Part shown: positions 30,976 to 42,065 of the stretch, piece after piece
How the letters are laid out: every line of letters begins with the position of its first letter
How positions within the stretch are numbered: the first letter of the stretch is position 1
Assembly: GCA_002286855.1 (NCBI GenBank)
Contig: NRSV01000053.1
Coordinates: forward strand, 184,781-248,780
Direction of reading: 5' to 3'
Source of the DNA: Bipolaris cookei
Taxonomy: Eukaryota > Ascomycota > Dothideomycetes > Pleosporales > Pleosporaceae
DNA: 64,000 nt
The notes under the pieces: generated by a model
Seen by the model: only the letters and a program-made list of their open reading frames with translations
The model's database searches: none
Told to the model about the DNA's origin: nothing
Made by a program: the position numbers and the translations under genes

Positions 30976-32391
30976 TCATGCCTTACTCGCCCTAAACTTC
31001 CTCAAAACCTCCCTTTCTTCGTCATTTTGCGCAATGCCTTCCTCGTCACCGACGGACAGGCGCTGGTGTTTCCATTGCTTGCCTCCAGCTCCGTACTCGG
31101 CGCTCACTTGTGCATCGCCTACAATCACCCATTTATATATTGTCAGGCCCTCTAATCCCACGGGCCCTCGCGAGTGAATCTTGTTCGTGCTGATACCAAC
31201 TTCAGTCCCGAATCCATATCTCTGCCCATCAGCCATGCGCGTAGATGTATTCCAGTATACACTAGAAGAGTCCACGGCTGCGAGAAAAGACTTGGCTGTG
31301 GCTTCTGATGTAGTCAGGATGGCGTCGGTATGGTGAGATCCGTGTGTGTTGATGTGAGAAACAGCTCCTTCAACATTTGCGACGGTCTTGATAGCAAGAA
31401 TGTAGTCCAGAAACTCGGTATCGTAGTCTTCTGGTCCTGCTTCTTGCAGTAACGCTGCCGAGTGGGGGTCTAATTTGCTTTTGAGCGCGACCAGTGACGC
31501 ATTGTCGCAACGAAGGGAGACGCCCTTGTGTAAAAGCGCTTCTGCAACAATAGGGAGATTGGTGTTCAGAGCTTCTTCCTCTACAAGAAGTTGTTCGAGT
31601 GCATTGCAGCCTGCAGGATAACTCGTCTTTGCATCGAGGATGATTTTGGTAGCCTTGTCTGCAGGGTATTCAGAGCATAGATAGGTAGAGCATATGCCGT
31701 CAGCGTGGCCGAGAACCGGGATCGTGGTCGTGTCTTTGACATAGCGGACTAGTTTGTTGCCGCCGCGGGGAATACATAGGTCAATGTAGGTATCTTGTTT
31801 GAGGAGGTCGGCAATAACATCGTGGGTTTGAACTAGTTGGAGACAGTCTGATGGTACTGCAGTTGACGTCAAGGCCTTTGATATGATGGATGCAATTGCC
31901 GCGAAGCTGTTGTTGGATTCGCGACCACCTTTGAGAATGGCGGCATTCCCAGATTTGATTGCAAGCGCGGAAATGTTGGCAATGACTTCGGGTCGTGCTT
32001 CGAAGATGATGAGCAGTACGCCAATTGGACACGTGATTCGCGACAGGACCAAATTGTCGTCAAGCAGCGTCTTTGCAGTTGTCTTGTTGATGGGGTCTTC
32101 CAAGTCTCGTACATCCAGTATGCCCTGGAGCATATCCTCATACTTGCCCTGCTTGCCCAGATCCAGCCTCTTCACCAAGCTCGCGCTCAGCGTACCCCCC
32201 GCTGCAGCCTTGTTGGCAGCCTCGAGGTCCTGAGCATTGGCAGCTAGTACTTCATCCTTCGCGTTCGCCAGTGCATCGTGGATGGCTGTCAGGGCCGCAT
32301 TCCGCTCGTCGGTAGATAAGACGGCCAGTTTCCGGGACCCGAGTCTAGCTGCCTGTGCAACCTCGAGCGGTGTGGCGTTGGTCAGAGACAT
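30976..32391 (-). CDS. PRO2: Gamma-glutamyl phosphate reductase
   Basis: Intronless, 471 residues, ATG at 32391. It is an aldehyde-dehydrogenase-fold enzyme of proline synthesis, reducing gamma-glutamyl phosphate to glutamate-5-semialdehyde with NADPH. Visible family segments: ITCPIGVLLIIFEARPEV, SGNAAILKGGRES, DLCIPRGGNKLVRYVK, the catalytic cysteine in YPAGCNALEQLLV, and FGTEVGISTNKIHSRGPVGL near the C-terminus. Full length with no missing key residues. It shares a divergent 0.9-kb promoter region with the GH16 gene. Confidence 0.96.
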   Translation of the reverse strand: MSLTNATPLEVAQAARLGSRKLAVLSTDERNAALTAIHDALANAKDEVLAANAQDLEAANKAAAGGTLSASLVKRLDLGKQGKYEDMLQGILDVRDLEDPINKTTAKTLLDDNLVLSRITCPIGVLLIIFEARPEVIANISALAIKSGNAAILKGGRESNNSFAAIASIISKALTSTAVPSDCLQLVQTHDVIADLLKQDTYIDLCIPRGGNKLVRYVKDTTTIPVLGHADGICSTYLCSEYPADKATKIILDAKTSYPAGCNALEQLLVEEEALNTNLPIVAEALLHKGVSLRCDNASLVALKSKLDPHSAALLQEAGPEDYDTEFLDYILAIKTVANVEGAVSHINTHGSHHTDAILTTSEATAKSFLAAVDSSSVYWNTSTRMADGQRYGFGTEVGISTNKIHSRGPVGLEGLTIYKWVIVGDAQVSAEYGAGGKQWKHQRLSVGDEEGIAQNDEEREVLRKFRASKA

Positions 32392-33269
32392 TTCTTTTCC
32401 TTAGAAATTGCTTTTGCCAGGTGGTGGTGGTGAGATGTCGTAAAATGGCTAAAGTCTTCAGATGCGTGTGACTCAATTCAATATTGATGGAGTGACGAGG
32501 GGCTTAATGCCTGTTATGCAGGGTCTGTTTCCGCTGCAGATGCTATTGGAGATGCAACTGCGGGTCGTACATATGCGGAGATAGCGAGGAAACTAAAAAA
32601 AGCGACAGGACTCGTGGGATGAACATTGTGGTGTTGCGGGGTCTAGACGCATGACGCCACACCCGCCCGCATGCGAACCAGGGTGTTCTCCTCTCCTCAC
32701 ACCAACCACCACCCTGCTTACTGCGCTCTTATTCCTTGCATCCTGAATCGTTGCCCAACTCGATCGCTGACAACTCTCGACAAGTTACCGGCTTCATCAT
32801 AAGCTAGGGCTTTGGACACGCACCAAGATTGCGTGTTGGCAGCAGCGTCTGGCGGTCGAGTGCTCGGCAGGGGTTTGGTGTGGCTGGGTGCGCCTACCAA
32901 CCACCTCAGCGTCGCCTTGCCAACCTCGCCCAATTTCATCCACTCCCGCATCGCAGCAAGCAAGCCTGACCGCACTATCCCGGTTTCACTTGCAGCCCAC
33001 TACGTAGGTCACCGCTCAGAAATGGCTGGGACTCTACAAAAGCTGCAGGGTCGCCGGCCACAGGACCTGCCACCTCTGCACACTGTTTCCCGACCGCCTC
33101 TCAAGTGCTGAGAAGGTACCCTGTCGCACTTTACTTTCACGGCACTCATGTGCATACCCGCCAGTGCGCCGTAGATTGCTGTAACGTTTTTTACGACCAT
33201 TTGCTCGACTGCATCCGTCTTCCAATATATCTCACACCACCATTGCTATTGGCCGTCACCTTCACTAAG
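32392..33269. other. Divergent promoter region of PRO2 and the GH16 gene
   Basis: 878 bases between two start codons. Pyrimidine-rich leader to the GH16 start (CACCTTCACTAAG before ATG). Overlapping short open frames only. Confidence 0.55.
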
Positions 33270-34734
33270 ATGCGCTCTACAACAAAGGTCCTTGGAGCTC
33301 TGCTCTCAACTGTCCTATACGTTCCCTCTGCAGCACAAACATGGTCCAACTGCAACCCGACCTTACGAACCGATTGCCCTGCGGACTCCGCGTTGGGGAA
33401 AACCGTAAACATTGACTTCAGCTCAAAGTCCGACAGTTTCACTCCGCAGGGCAACCCAACCTATGGCTCCGATGGCGTATCCTTTACCATCTCAAAGGCC
33501 GGCGATGCACCACAGCTCACTTCGCTATGGTACATAATGTTTGGCAGGGTAGACATTCAACTCAAGGCTGCGCCAGGCGCGGGCATTGTTAGCAGCTTTG
33601 TCTTGCAATCCGACACCCTTGATGAGATCGACTGGGAATGGCTTGGTGCAGACCCTGATGAGGTTCAGACAAACTATTTTGGAAAAGGTAAAGATATGAT
33701 CGAGTTTATCGAGCCATGCACACATCAACTTCAAAAAGTTACTTGCTAACAACCATCCAGGTCAGACAACCGACTACAACCGTGGTGCTTTCCATTCAGA
33801 CCCCGGTAGCCAGTCAAACTTCAAGACGTATACAATCATCTGGACACCAGAGCAGATTGTATGGCAGATTGATGGCAAAACTGTGCGCACTCTTGAACCC
33901 GCCAACGCCAACAACCAGTACCCCCAAACGCCCATGCAGGTCAAGTTTGGCTCCTGGAGCGGTGGTGACTCAGCGAACGCTGCCGGTACTATCTCCTGGG
34001 CTCGCGGTCCTACCGATTACTCTAAGGGACCTTTCACTATGACTGTCAAGTCGCTCAAGGTCCAGGACTACTCCACTGGTTCCCAGTACATCTACGGTGA
34101 TCAATCTGGTACTTGGAAATCTATCAAGTCCAACGGAGGTACCATTTTCGCGGGAGGTAAAGCTCCAATTGCAGACGCACCAGCAGTCACCGCAACAGCT
34201 AATGGCGCTCCTCTGCCTTTTGCTCCTCACCAGACCAGCTACGAGCGCCCCAGCGTTTATCCTTGGATTCCTGACCCGAACGCTACTCCCACTCCTCAGC
34301 CCACATTTGCAAACTACCCTGGCCTTCCGAGTGGGTGGACTGTTTCCAATACTGGAAAGGTGATTCCACCCAGCTCAGCCACTGTCAGTAAGCCATTTCT
34401 TCAGCGGTTCCTCGACTTTGCCAACAGTATACTGACTTGAGTCTTGTAGATGTCCCCTCCAGGTTCCTTTATCTCATCGCCGCAAGCTTCGCCTACGGAT
34501 TCCTCCGGCAATGGGCCTAAGACTGTAACTGGCTACGACGATCGTGGCTTCACGACAGTTCGCACAATCTACCCCGAAGCCACGCCAGCACCCTCAGACA
34601 ACAGACCACAGGGCAATGCTGGGGAGGCGGTCCCTGCTGCTCCCTTGGCAGCAAGTTCTTGGACCCTCGTGATCTCGAGTATACTGCCCTGGGCAATTGT
34701 ACTCCTCCATATTCCAACCTGCCTCGGCTTCTAG
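33270..34734 (+). CDS. Crh-type GH16 chitin-glucan transglycosylase, GPI-anchored
   Basis: Three exons (33270-33687, 33761-34383, 34450-34734) encode 441 residues. The signal peptide (MRSTTKVLGALLSTVLYVPSAAQ) is followed by a cysteine pair region (CNPTLRTDCP) and a GH16 fold with the catalytic ExDxxE in LDEIDWEWLG and GQTTDYNRGAFHSDPG / TYTIIWTPEQIVWQIDG downstream. The C-terminal third is Ser/Pro/Thr-rich and ends in a hydrophobic tail (LVISSILPWAIVLLH) typical of a GPI signal. Crh1/Utr2/Crf1 proteins link chitin to beta-1,6- and beta-1,3-glucan in the wall. The second intron uses a non-consensus GTCAGT donor; it is the only choice that keeps the GPI-tail frame. If it is retained, translation stops at 34440 without the anchor signal. 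Confidence 0.9.
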
Positions 34735-35904
34735 GCGAGTTGGGAAAACGGGTGGTATACTGTGGACTTCGGACCAGCCTATTCTATCCTTGGTGCTGGT
34801 ATCGTCGCGATGTTTGCATGTCTAATGAAATGTGTTACGAAGGGATATATTGGTTTCAAAATCTCCATCAAGTTATGGGCGGGTCCTTGGCCCGACGCAA
34901 GCTGGAAGTGGAACTACAAGTTCAAGGGTAGCAAGAAGACGGAAGCGACGTATAGAGCCATATGGACGTGGCTTCGGCGGTTCGTTCTTGGAGCTTGATT
35001 GTTTTTTGTTTTATTGCATAGCGCCTGGTTTTGGTATTTGAGCGTATTGGCTTTTTGGTTTATAGCATATCTGCAAGCAATTGAGCCGATTGGGCTGCGG
35101 TTGATGTGGATTCATGGTCTGCTTTCATACGAGATTATAGAGTATAGGAGACGATGTCATGTCGTAATGTAATGAACTTATTGTATTGCATCATGAGCAT
35201 TCTCAGCATTGACACTGCCTAATAAGTCGTTCAAGAGATACCGTCCAACGGGTCTCGATTGCTTACTTCTCTTGCCTAGCAGGGCTTCAAACACCATCTT
35301 CAACATTCACTCTCAATTCCCAATCAAAATTCGCTCCAAACAAAAATCCCATGCATTATTTTAGTGAAGCAAAACCAGCAATTCTAATATACAAAAACGA
35401 ACGCAAGATTTCAGTCCCTCTCAAAGTTAGAAAAAAGGACCCCAAACTGCTGAAGCATACCATTATGATTTTCTGATTCCTCCTTTTGGTTTTTCTGTCC
35501 TAACATACCGTACTCCTCCATTAGATTTGATTGATTAGTTAATTGAGTGGATAGTCCCTTTGAACTGAAACTTTTTTTCTGCGCTTTTGAACCCTTTCGA
35601 GGTGAGATGATGGATGTAAGGAGGAAGAAGGGGTTTCCCCTAGCCGTATGGCATACCTTGATGGAGGAGAAACAGTAGCCGTATTGACTCCATGCTCTCC
35701 GGGTTCTCGTCCAAGCAGCAGTCTTCGAGTTTTGTTGTTAGGTGAGGAGAAGTTAGACAAGGATGTGAGAAAGTAGCTTTCCTCGTTCCTTTCTTGCTTC
35801 TTCCCCTTTCCAATTCAAGCTTGTGATTCCAAGAGCCATACTTCTCTCTTTCTCCATTGCGTGAAGCTTCTCGCCTGCAGGTTATCAACTTCAATAATGA
35901 TGCT
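34735..35904. other. Intergenic between the GH16 and Hrp1-like genes (convergent)
   Basis: The reading frame of the GH16 gene stays open for 88 codons after its TAG (to 34998), discussed as a finding. The rest is 3'-UTR-like, A+T-rich sequence for both genes. Confidence 0.5.
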
Positions 35905-38900
35905 TTAACCGCCACGGCCACCATACGGTTGGTGTCTGAAGCCACCGCCTCCACGGTGACCTCCGCCACGATAATTGGCGCCGCGGACACCAGCGTTCTT
36001 AGGACCAGTGGGCGCATTGATAGGAGCCTGACCGCCGCCAGAAGGAGGCTGGCTGGATCCTTGGCGAGACCGGTTGTTTCTGAAGCCACCACCGCCACGG
36101 CCACCACTAGGTCCAGAGGGGACGTTGGGTGGAGGTGCGTCGTCGTACATGCCGTCCCAACTTGCTGGGCCGCCGCCCTGTGCTGCGCCGTAGCCCGCGG
36201 GGCCAGAAAGTTGTTGCTGGCGACGAGCTTGTTGTTGCTCATATTTTTGCTGTTCAAACGCCAGCTGATCTTGTGCCGTGTATGCTGGGCGAGGACCGGC
36301 GTTTTGTCCGCCTTGAGCATTCATCATGCCTGGGCCTCCGGGTCCGCCTGGGCCGCCTCCACCTTGCATCTGTTGCATCTGTTGCATTTGCATCTGCTGC
36401 ATTTGCATTGGATTCATACCGCCAGGACCACCCATCATCTGTGGGTTTGGAGAGCCAGTGCCACGGTTCATGCCTTGGTTCATCATCTGCTGTTGCATCT
36501 GCTGCATCTGCATCGGGTTCATGCCGCCCATTCCACCCATAGGGTTACCTGGCATGCCACCACCGGCCTGTTGTTGAGCGAGCGTTTGCTGCATAGATTG
36601 GAAGTATTGCTGCATCCGCTGCCAGTACTGGGCCATCATAGCCGGAGACATGGCAGTGTTGCTGCCTTGTGCTTGCATGTTTCCTCCGCCGTTCTCATAG
36701 CCGTTTCCTCCACCCTGACCACCATTTCCGCCATCGTTGAACTTGTTGAACTTGTTGCCGCGACCGAACTTTTTGTTTCCGTCGCCCCCATCGTCGTCGC
36801 GCATGTTTCCGCGAGGCTGAGCGCGCTTGACTTCGATTTGCTTGCCGAGAATCTGAAGTGGGCCACGTAGTGTGGCATCTACTGCCGCATCGCCGTCAAA
36901 GGTAACGAAACCAAAGCCACGAGGGCGGCCCGTCTCCTTGTCCATCATGAGTGTGGCATCGACGACACGGCCAAATTGCTTGAAAAAATTTGTAAAATCT
37001 TCCTCTGTTGCTTCTTGGCTGACGCCGCCGACAAAGATCTTGCTGGTTCGCTCTTGTTCTTCACGAGGAATAGCCCGCTTTGGGTCAATCTGATCACTGT
37101 TAGTCAATAATTTTCATTCGAATTGGTGGTTGACATACGATCTTGCCGTCTAAATAGTGCTCTTTGACCATGACGATGTTGACGCATTTGGGATCCTTGA
37201 AGGTGAGGAAACCAAAACCTCGAGATCGGCCAGTAGCAGAGTCGCGCATAACTGTGCACTCGCTGACCTCACCAAATTGTGAAAAATAGCCCTTGAGGGA
37301 ATCTGTGTATCAGACATTAGTACTAGTTATGTGTTGTTGCTTGTCGCAATGGTTACAAGGCCGACAAGTGGCGGCTCCCAAGATGAAAGATTAGGAAGTA
37401 CTCCTAGCTTGTCAAGTCAATAAACGTACCTTCAGTAGTCTCCCAGTTCAGACCGCCGATGAACATCTTGCTACAGTTGGTGTCAGTACGTCAGCATTGG
37501 CATGGTGGATAAAAACAAGAGTACAAAGGGGGCACTGAGGCGCATCACAGGTTGTCGACAATTGGTATCCAAAGGCCATTCGAGATGAGTAAGCAGTGAA
37601 GATGATATCCCAACAACTCGACATCTTGTAATGTCGAGAAGGCATAGGGCAGTGGTCGCCACATGTATGCGCAAAGTCACTGGGCTCCAGTAATGTAACC
37701 GACGTCCTGAGGAAGGTGTATGACAAGGGTCTTTGGCCGGCGAAGCGGGGAGAAGCGCATAGTTTCGGATACAGTGTTTGGTTCGTCCAGTAATATCGAG
37801 ATAGCCAGACTAAAGTGTACCCTGGCGGTCCTGAAGGCGTAGAAAGGCAAGTTGAATGTATTGCCTGTTTGTGTTGGTGATTTAGACACAAGTTCAAGGT
37901 ACCATCGTATCCTAGAACATGTTGTCTCGGTGATTTTAGGTACTTTGCATTCGGGCACCCTGGCTGTCCGATGTTGGTTGGGATGATGACCGAATACAAA
38001 ACTTAAGCGAAGCCATGTCCAACACCGCATCCTAATCCCAACATGTCGAATCTTGTGGCGTAGACCAATCATGCAGACTAGCAACGCAACCCACGTACTC
38101 AAGATCGACATTTCGAGGTTCAAAAGTAGCCCTGCAAAGGCACAGTATGGTTCGGATGAAGCGTCTGTGTTTTGCTATGGATTCGAGTGCAGACGTCTGA
38201 GACAGACTTTCTTACAACTCGGTAGCTATCCTCTGCTTGCGTTGCTGGTACGCGCTATCAAGTACCTAGGTATATATCGACATGAGGCGCTGCCAACGTT
38301 CGGGCAAGCCACAAGAGTCCTCGCGAAAGGCGCGTTGATAGTTGTTTCTGAGTATCGCAGAGCCGTTGACCCGTGTCTTCCAGCTTCTTCCAACAACCAA
38401 GCTTGATGGCTTAACCCGTCATATTCAGAACGCTCGCCAAATGGGCGATGTAGATTGCAAATTTTCGCATCTTGTCAAGTTCCTAAGCCTTCACACCAGA
38501 CTGGCCAATCACGACCCAAGGCGCTCTTGGGTAGTGCAAGCACATGAGAACGTCTAGGGCATGCTCCATAATCATGCGCCTAGAGAAATCAAGCAATTGA
38601 TGTACCCTTTTGTCGCTGTCTGATGTCCCAATACTACTTCTCATGCGGCCGATTATAGTTCTGATCCTTATAACGGTATGCGTTCGGCAGATGGATGTGA
38701 TTATATCTCGTACATGTAACTTTACCTTGTGATGCGCCTCTGGAATATTAATAAGATATCAAGCATGCACGACTTACCCGTCTTCTTTTACGTTTATAGG
38801 TCCATAGTTGTCATCTTCCGCAGGTGCGTTATCAAAGGACTGTTCGCCTCCAGCATTGAAGCCAGATTGGCCCATCTGTGTGTTCTCGCCCGCTGTAGCT

Positions 38901-39173
38901 TGGGCTGGCCAAGATGCTTCTGCATTTTGGTTGTGATTCTGGGTGGCATTCTGAGGCGGCGCGCTTGCAGACTCGGTCGGTGCTGGCTCTGGCTCGACCT
39001 TGGGGGCAGGTGCGGATGCTACTGGGGCTTGCTGCGATGTGGGTTCATCGTCATAACTGGCTAGTAGTTAGCGTTGCGCAGAATGGCATCACAGAATAGC
39101 TGAACGCAACGCATCCGGGTCGATTGTCTTACAGATCGTCAAAGATATCGTCCTCGTAGTTCTCGTCGGCCAT
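35905..39173 (-). CDS. HRP1: Hrp1/Nab4-like hnRNP with two RRM domains
   Basis: Five exons on the minus strand: 39173-39133, 39056-38778, 37470-37430, 37302-37139 and 37089-35905; 569 residues. After an acidic and Pro/Ala/Gln-rich N-terminus (MADENYEDDIFDDLYDDEP), two RRMs follow: RRM1 about 107-180 (KMFIGGLNWETTE, GFGFLTF) and RRM2 about 190-265 (KIFVGGVSQEATEEDF, GFGFVTF). A long Gly/Met/Gln/Asn-rich tail ends in RGG-type repeats. This matches yeast Hrp1, subunit of cleavage factor I, which acts in mRNA 3'-end formation and export. Intron 2 is 1307 nt, far longer than any other host intron in the window. Exon 3 has only 41 nt. The low-complexity tail suggests phase separation or granule behaviour (inference). 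Confidence 0.92.
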
Positions 39174-39596
39174 TGCAAAGGCTGAAGTTGGATCTAGAAG
39201 TGATCAAGAAGCAAAGCCAGAAAAAGACTGGGGTGATGGCAGCCCTTAATTGAGCTCCTGGCGCGATGCCCTGATCAAAACCTTCGACTACCTAGAAAAC
39301 TCAGTTGGAGAAGCAGATTGTACAGTCGCAAAAGAGTAAGGCGATGGCTTGAGTATTAGGGGATTGACGCGATAGAGGGCAGGTGGGTGAAGGTGGAGGT
39401 GAGAGAAGAAGAGGCTGCCTGAGGTTGGGAGATGAGAAGCAACGGGCAGTCGCGCTAGTGTGGGCGGAGCTTGGCGTGGCAGGCGCGATGCATGGAAAGC
39501 ACGAGCGGCAGCGCTGTGGTCGGGCGACTTGGAGCTCGGGGCCTCGTAGCGGGGCGTTGTCGCGACACGATTTCAAGAGACGCATTCGATTCCACC
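39174..39596. other. Divergent promoter region of the HRP1 and GYP1 genes
   Basis: 423 bases between opposing start codons; purine-rich run GGTGGAGGTGAGAGAAGAAG near 39390. No gene. Confidence 0.55.
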
Positions 39597-41667
39597 ATGG
39601 CTTCCAAAAAGCAGCAGCAGGTTTGTGATTCTTCTCCCGTGTATGCGCAAATGCCGAGTATTTTCTGACACGTCGACAGGAAATGGTGCAGGTCGGTTCG
39701 TGTCCATCCAAACCACCAAGCATACATATATCACGATACCCGGGGTAGCTAACACATCGCTTCCCTACACACAGACCGCTCCTCGTACGTTGCTATGCCC
39801 GAGCCGCACCCACACCGCCGATGTTGACATTGATTACGCAGTTCTGCCTCGCCCTTCTGGCGCACGACATCCAATACCGCTACTTCACCCACAGGCAAGA
39901 AGGTTATCGGCGCATCATACTCCCATGCCGACATACTCAACTTCAGCTCACTGTATGTTTTGCTGGCACCACATTCACGTATGATGCCTAGACTGACCAC
40001 CAAAGGAGCGTCTCTGGGTCGACGTCACGGCCTCGCACCCCGCCATCGGCCACGCATAGTCGCGAGTCGAGCATTGCCCTAGGTCGGTCAAGCAAGACCA
40101 CATCGCCCCGCTCGCGCCCAACATATAGCCACTTTCTCAACGACACACAGCAAGACTGGAACCATGGCGACGACCCAGATGACACCGACAACATGTTTGA
40201 AGACGATGAAGACGAATTCGGCCTACCGAGCATTGCAAATATGCGAAGAAAGGGCCGTCGCAAACAGCCAACAAAGCCAAAGGACCCAGGCGGCACCGCT
40301 CGTAGGGAAAGTCAGGGCTCGACTGCATGGCGGGCAATAGACAGTGGTGACATAGCCGAAGAGCGAGGCATACCCAACTACCCAACCGCCAAGAAAATTG
40401 AAGGAAAGATACTGCGACCGCAATATCAAGAAATCCTACGCGACCCCGCAAACTCTCTACATCTCATCTCGCATCCCCCCATAGACCCGAATGCGTCAGC
40501 AAAGCAAATTGAGGAGCACTCGGCCCGAACAACAAGAATTAACAAGTTCAAACGGATACTTCAAGCCAGCACCATCTCGCTTTCCGATTTGCGCGACTCA
40601 GCATGGTCGGGTGTGCCATCTGAAGTACGCGCCATGACATGGCAGGTCTTGTTGGGATACCTCCCCACCAGTAGCGAAAGGAGGGTTGCGACATTGGAGC
40701 GCAAACGGAAGGAATACCTCGAGGGTGTGCGGCAGGCTTTCGAGCGAGGGGCTTCTGGTAGTGCAGGCGCCGTCGCTTCTAGCATGGCCGGGAGCGCCTC
40801 TTATCCTGCAACAAACCGAGGGCGTGGGCGTGGCCTGGACGAAGCGATATGGCATCAGATCAGCATCGACGTGCCTCGGACAAACCCGCAACTAGAACTC
40901 TATAGCTACGAAGCGACGCAGCGGTCGCTCGAACGTATACTATACGTCTGGGCCATACGGCACCCTGCTTCGGGCTACGTACAGGGCATCAACGACTTGG
41001 TAACCCCATTCTGGCAGGTCTTTCTGGGTGCCTACATCTCAGACCCCGACATTGAGTCTGGTATGGATCCTGGGCAGCTGCCTAAGCAAGTTCTTGACGC
41101 TGTAGAAGCCGATTCATTCTGGTGTTTGACTAAGCTACTTGATGGGATACAGGACAATTACATCGCCCACCAACCAGGGATCCAGAGGCAAGTGTCAAGC
41201 CTGAGAGATCTCACCACACGTATCGATGATGGGCTAGCAAAGCATCTCCAAAATGAGGGTGTCGAGTTCATACAGTTCAGCTTCCGTTGGATGAACTGCC
41301 TTTTGATGCGTGAGATATCCGTGAAGAACACAATACGGATGTGGGATACCTATCTGGTATGTACTGTTGTCTGAAATACAGATATATGACTGACGTGTGT
41401 TAGGCCGAGGAGGACGGATTTTCGTCTTTTCATCTTTACGTCTGTGCCGCTTTTCTTGTAAAATGGTCGGACCAACTTCGCAAGATGGATTTCCAAGAGA
41501 TTATGATGTTTTTGCAATCACTACCCACTCGGCAATGGACTGAAAAAGATATAGAATTGTTATTGAGTGAAGCCTTCATTTGGCAAAGCCTGTTCAAGGG
41601 TAGCGGTGCACATTTGAAGAACACTAGCTCAAGAGAGATCGGTGTAGGGATGGGTCCCGACTTTTAA
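39597..41667 (+). CDS. GYP1: Gyp1-like TBC-domain Rab GTPase-activating protein
   Basis: Six exons: 39597-39620, 39680-39695, 39775-39784, 39842-39952, 40006-41356 and 41404-41667; 591 residues. The start MASKKQQQEMVQVDRSSSAS is assembled from exons of 24, 16 and 10 nt, chosen because only this combination joins in phase and each intron has donor, branch and acceptor. The N-terminal third is Ser/Thr/Pro-rich; the TBC domain (about 255-540) opens WSGVPSEVRAMTWQVLLGY. The arginine finger lies in ISIDVPRTNP (about 344) and the glutamine finger in YVQGINDLVTPFW (about 378), both needed for the dual-finger mechanism. Gyp1 stimulates GTP hydrolysis by Ypt1/Rab1 at the Golgi. The body of the gene is certain, the micro-exon model likely. 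Confidence 0.9.
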
Positions 41668-42065
41668 GAGCGCCGATGTTGTAGGTTGAGTAGATGAATC
41701 ACAGTCATGTCGAAAGCGCATAGACTGCAGCAAATCTGTGCATGGGTATTGCGAGAGTTTCTTCCGCGACTGCCAAAAAACAGTGTCAGTTCGGGATGCT
41801 TGGCGCTTGCTTTTCCGAACAGCATTTGTTATCTCTGCACTACACCAACATCGGCTCAGGTAATGAATAGCAACAGGGAACAGAAGCTACCCCGCCCTTT
41901 ACCCCACTGTATGTCACTTTGCCTATGCCTCGGACCGAGGCAGATAAAGTATCGTACTCTGTCTAGTTTCATTATTAGAATGCCGAACCCGAATTATCCA
42001 GGTTTTCGAATAGTACAATCTGGACTGAACATTATAGACGCCAAGAGCAATCTACAAGATCCCAA
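41668..42065. other. Intergenic between GYP1 and the cyclase gene
   Basis: 398 bases in tandem orientation; 3' end of GYP1 and promoter of the next gene. Nothing else seen. Confidence 0.6.

Noticed and set aside
37448..37999. 183-codon open frame inside the long HRP1 intron
   Set aside because: It starts at TTG, runs out of frame into exon 3, and has no recognisable features.
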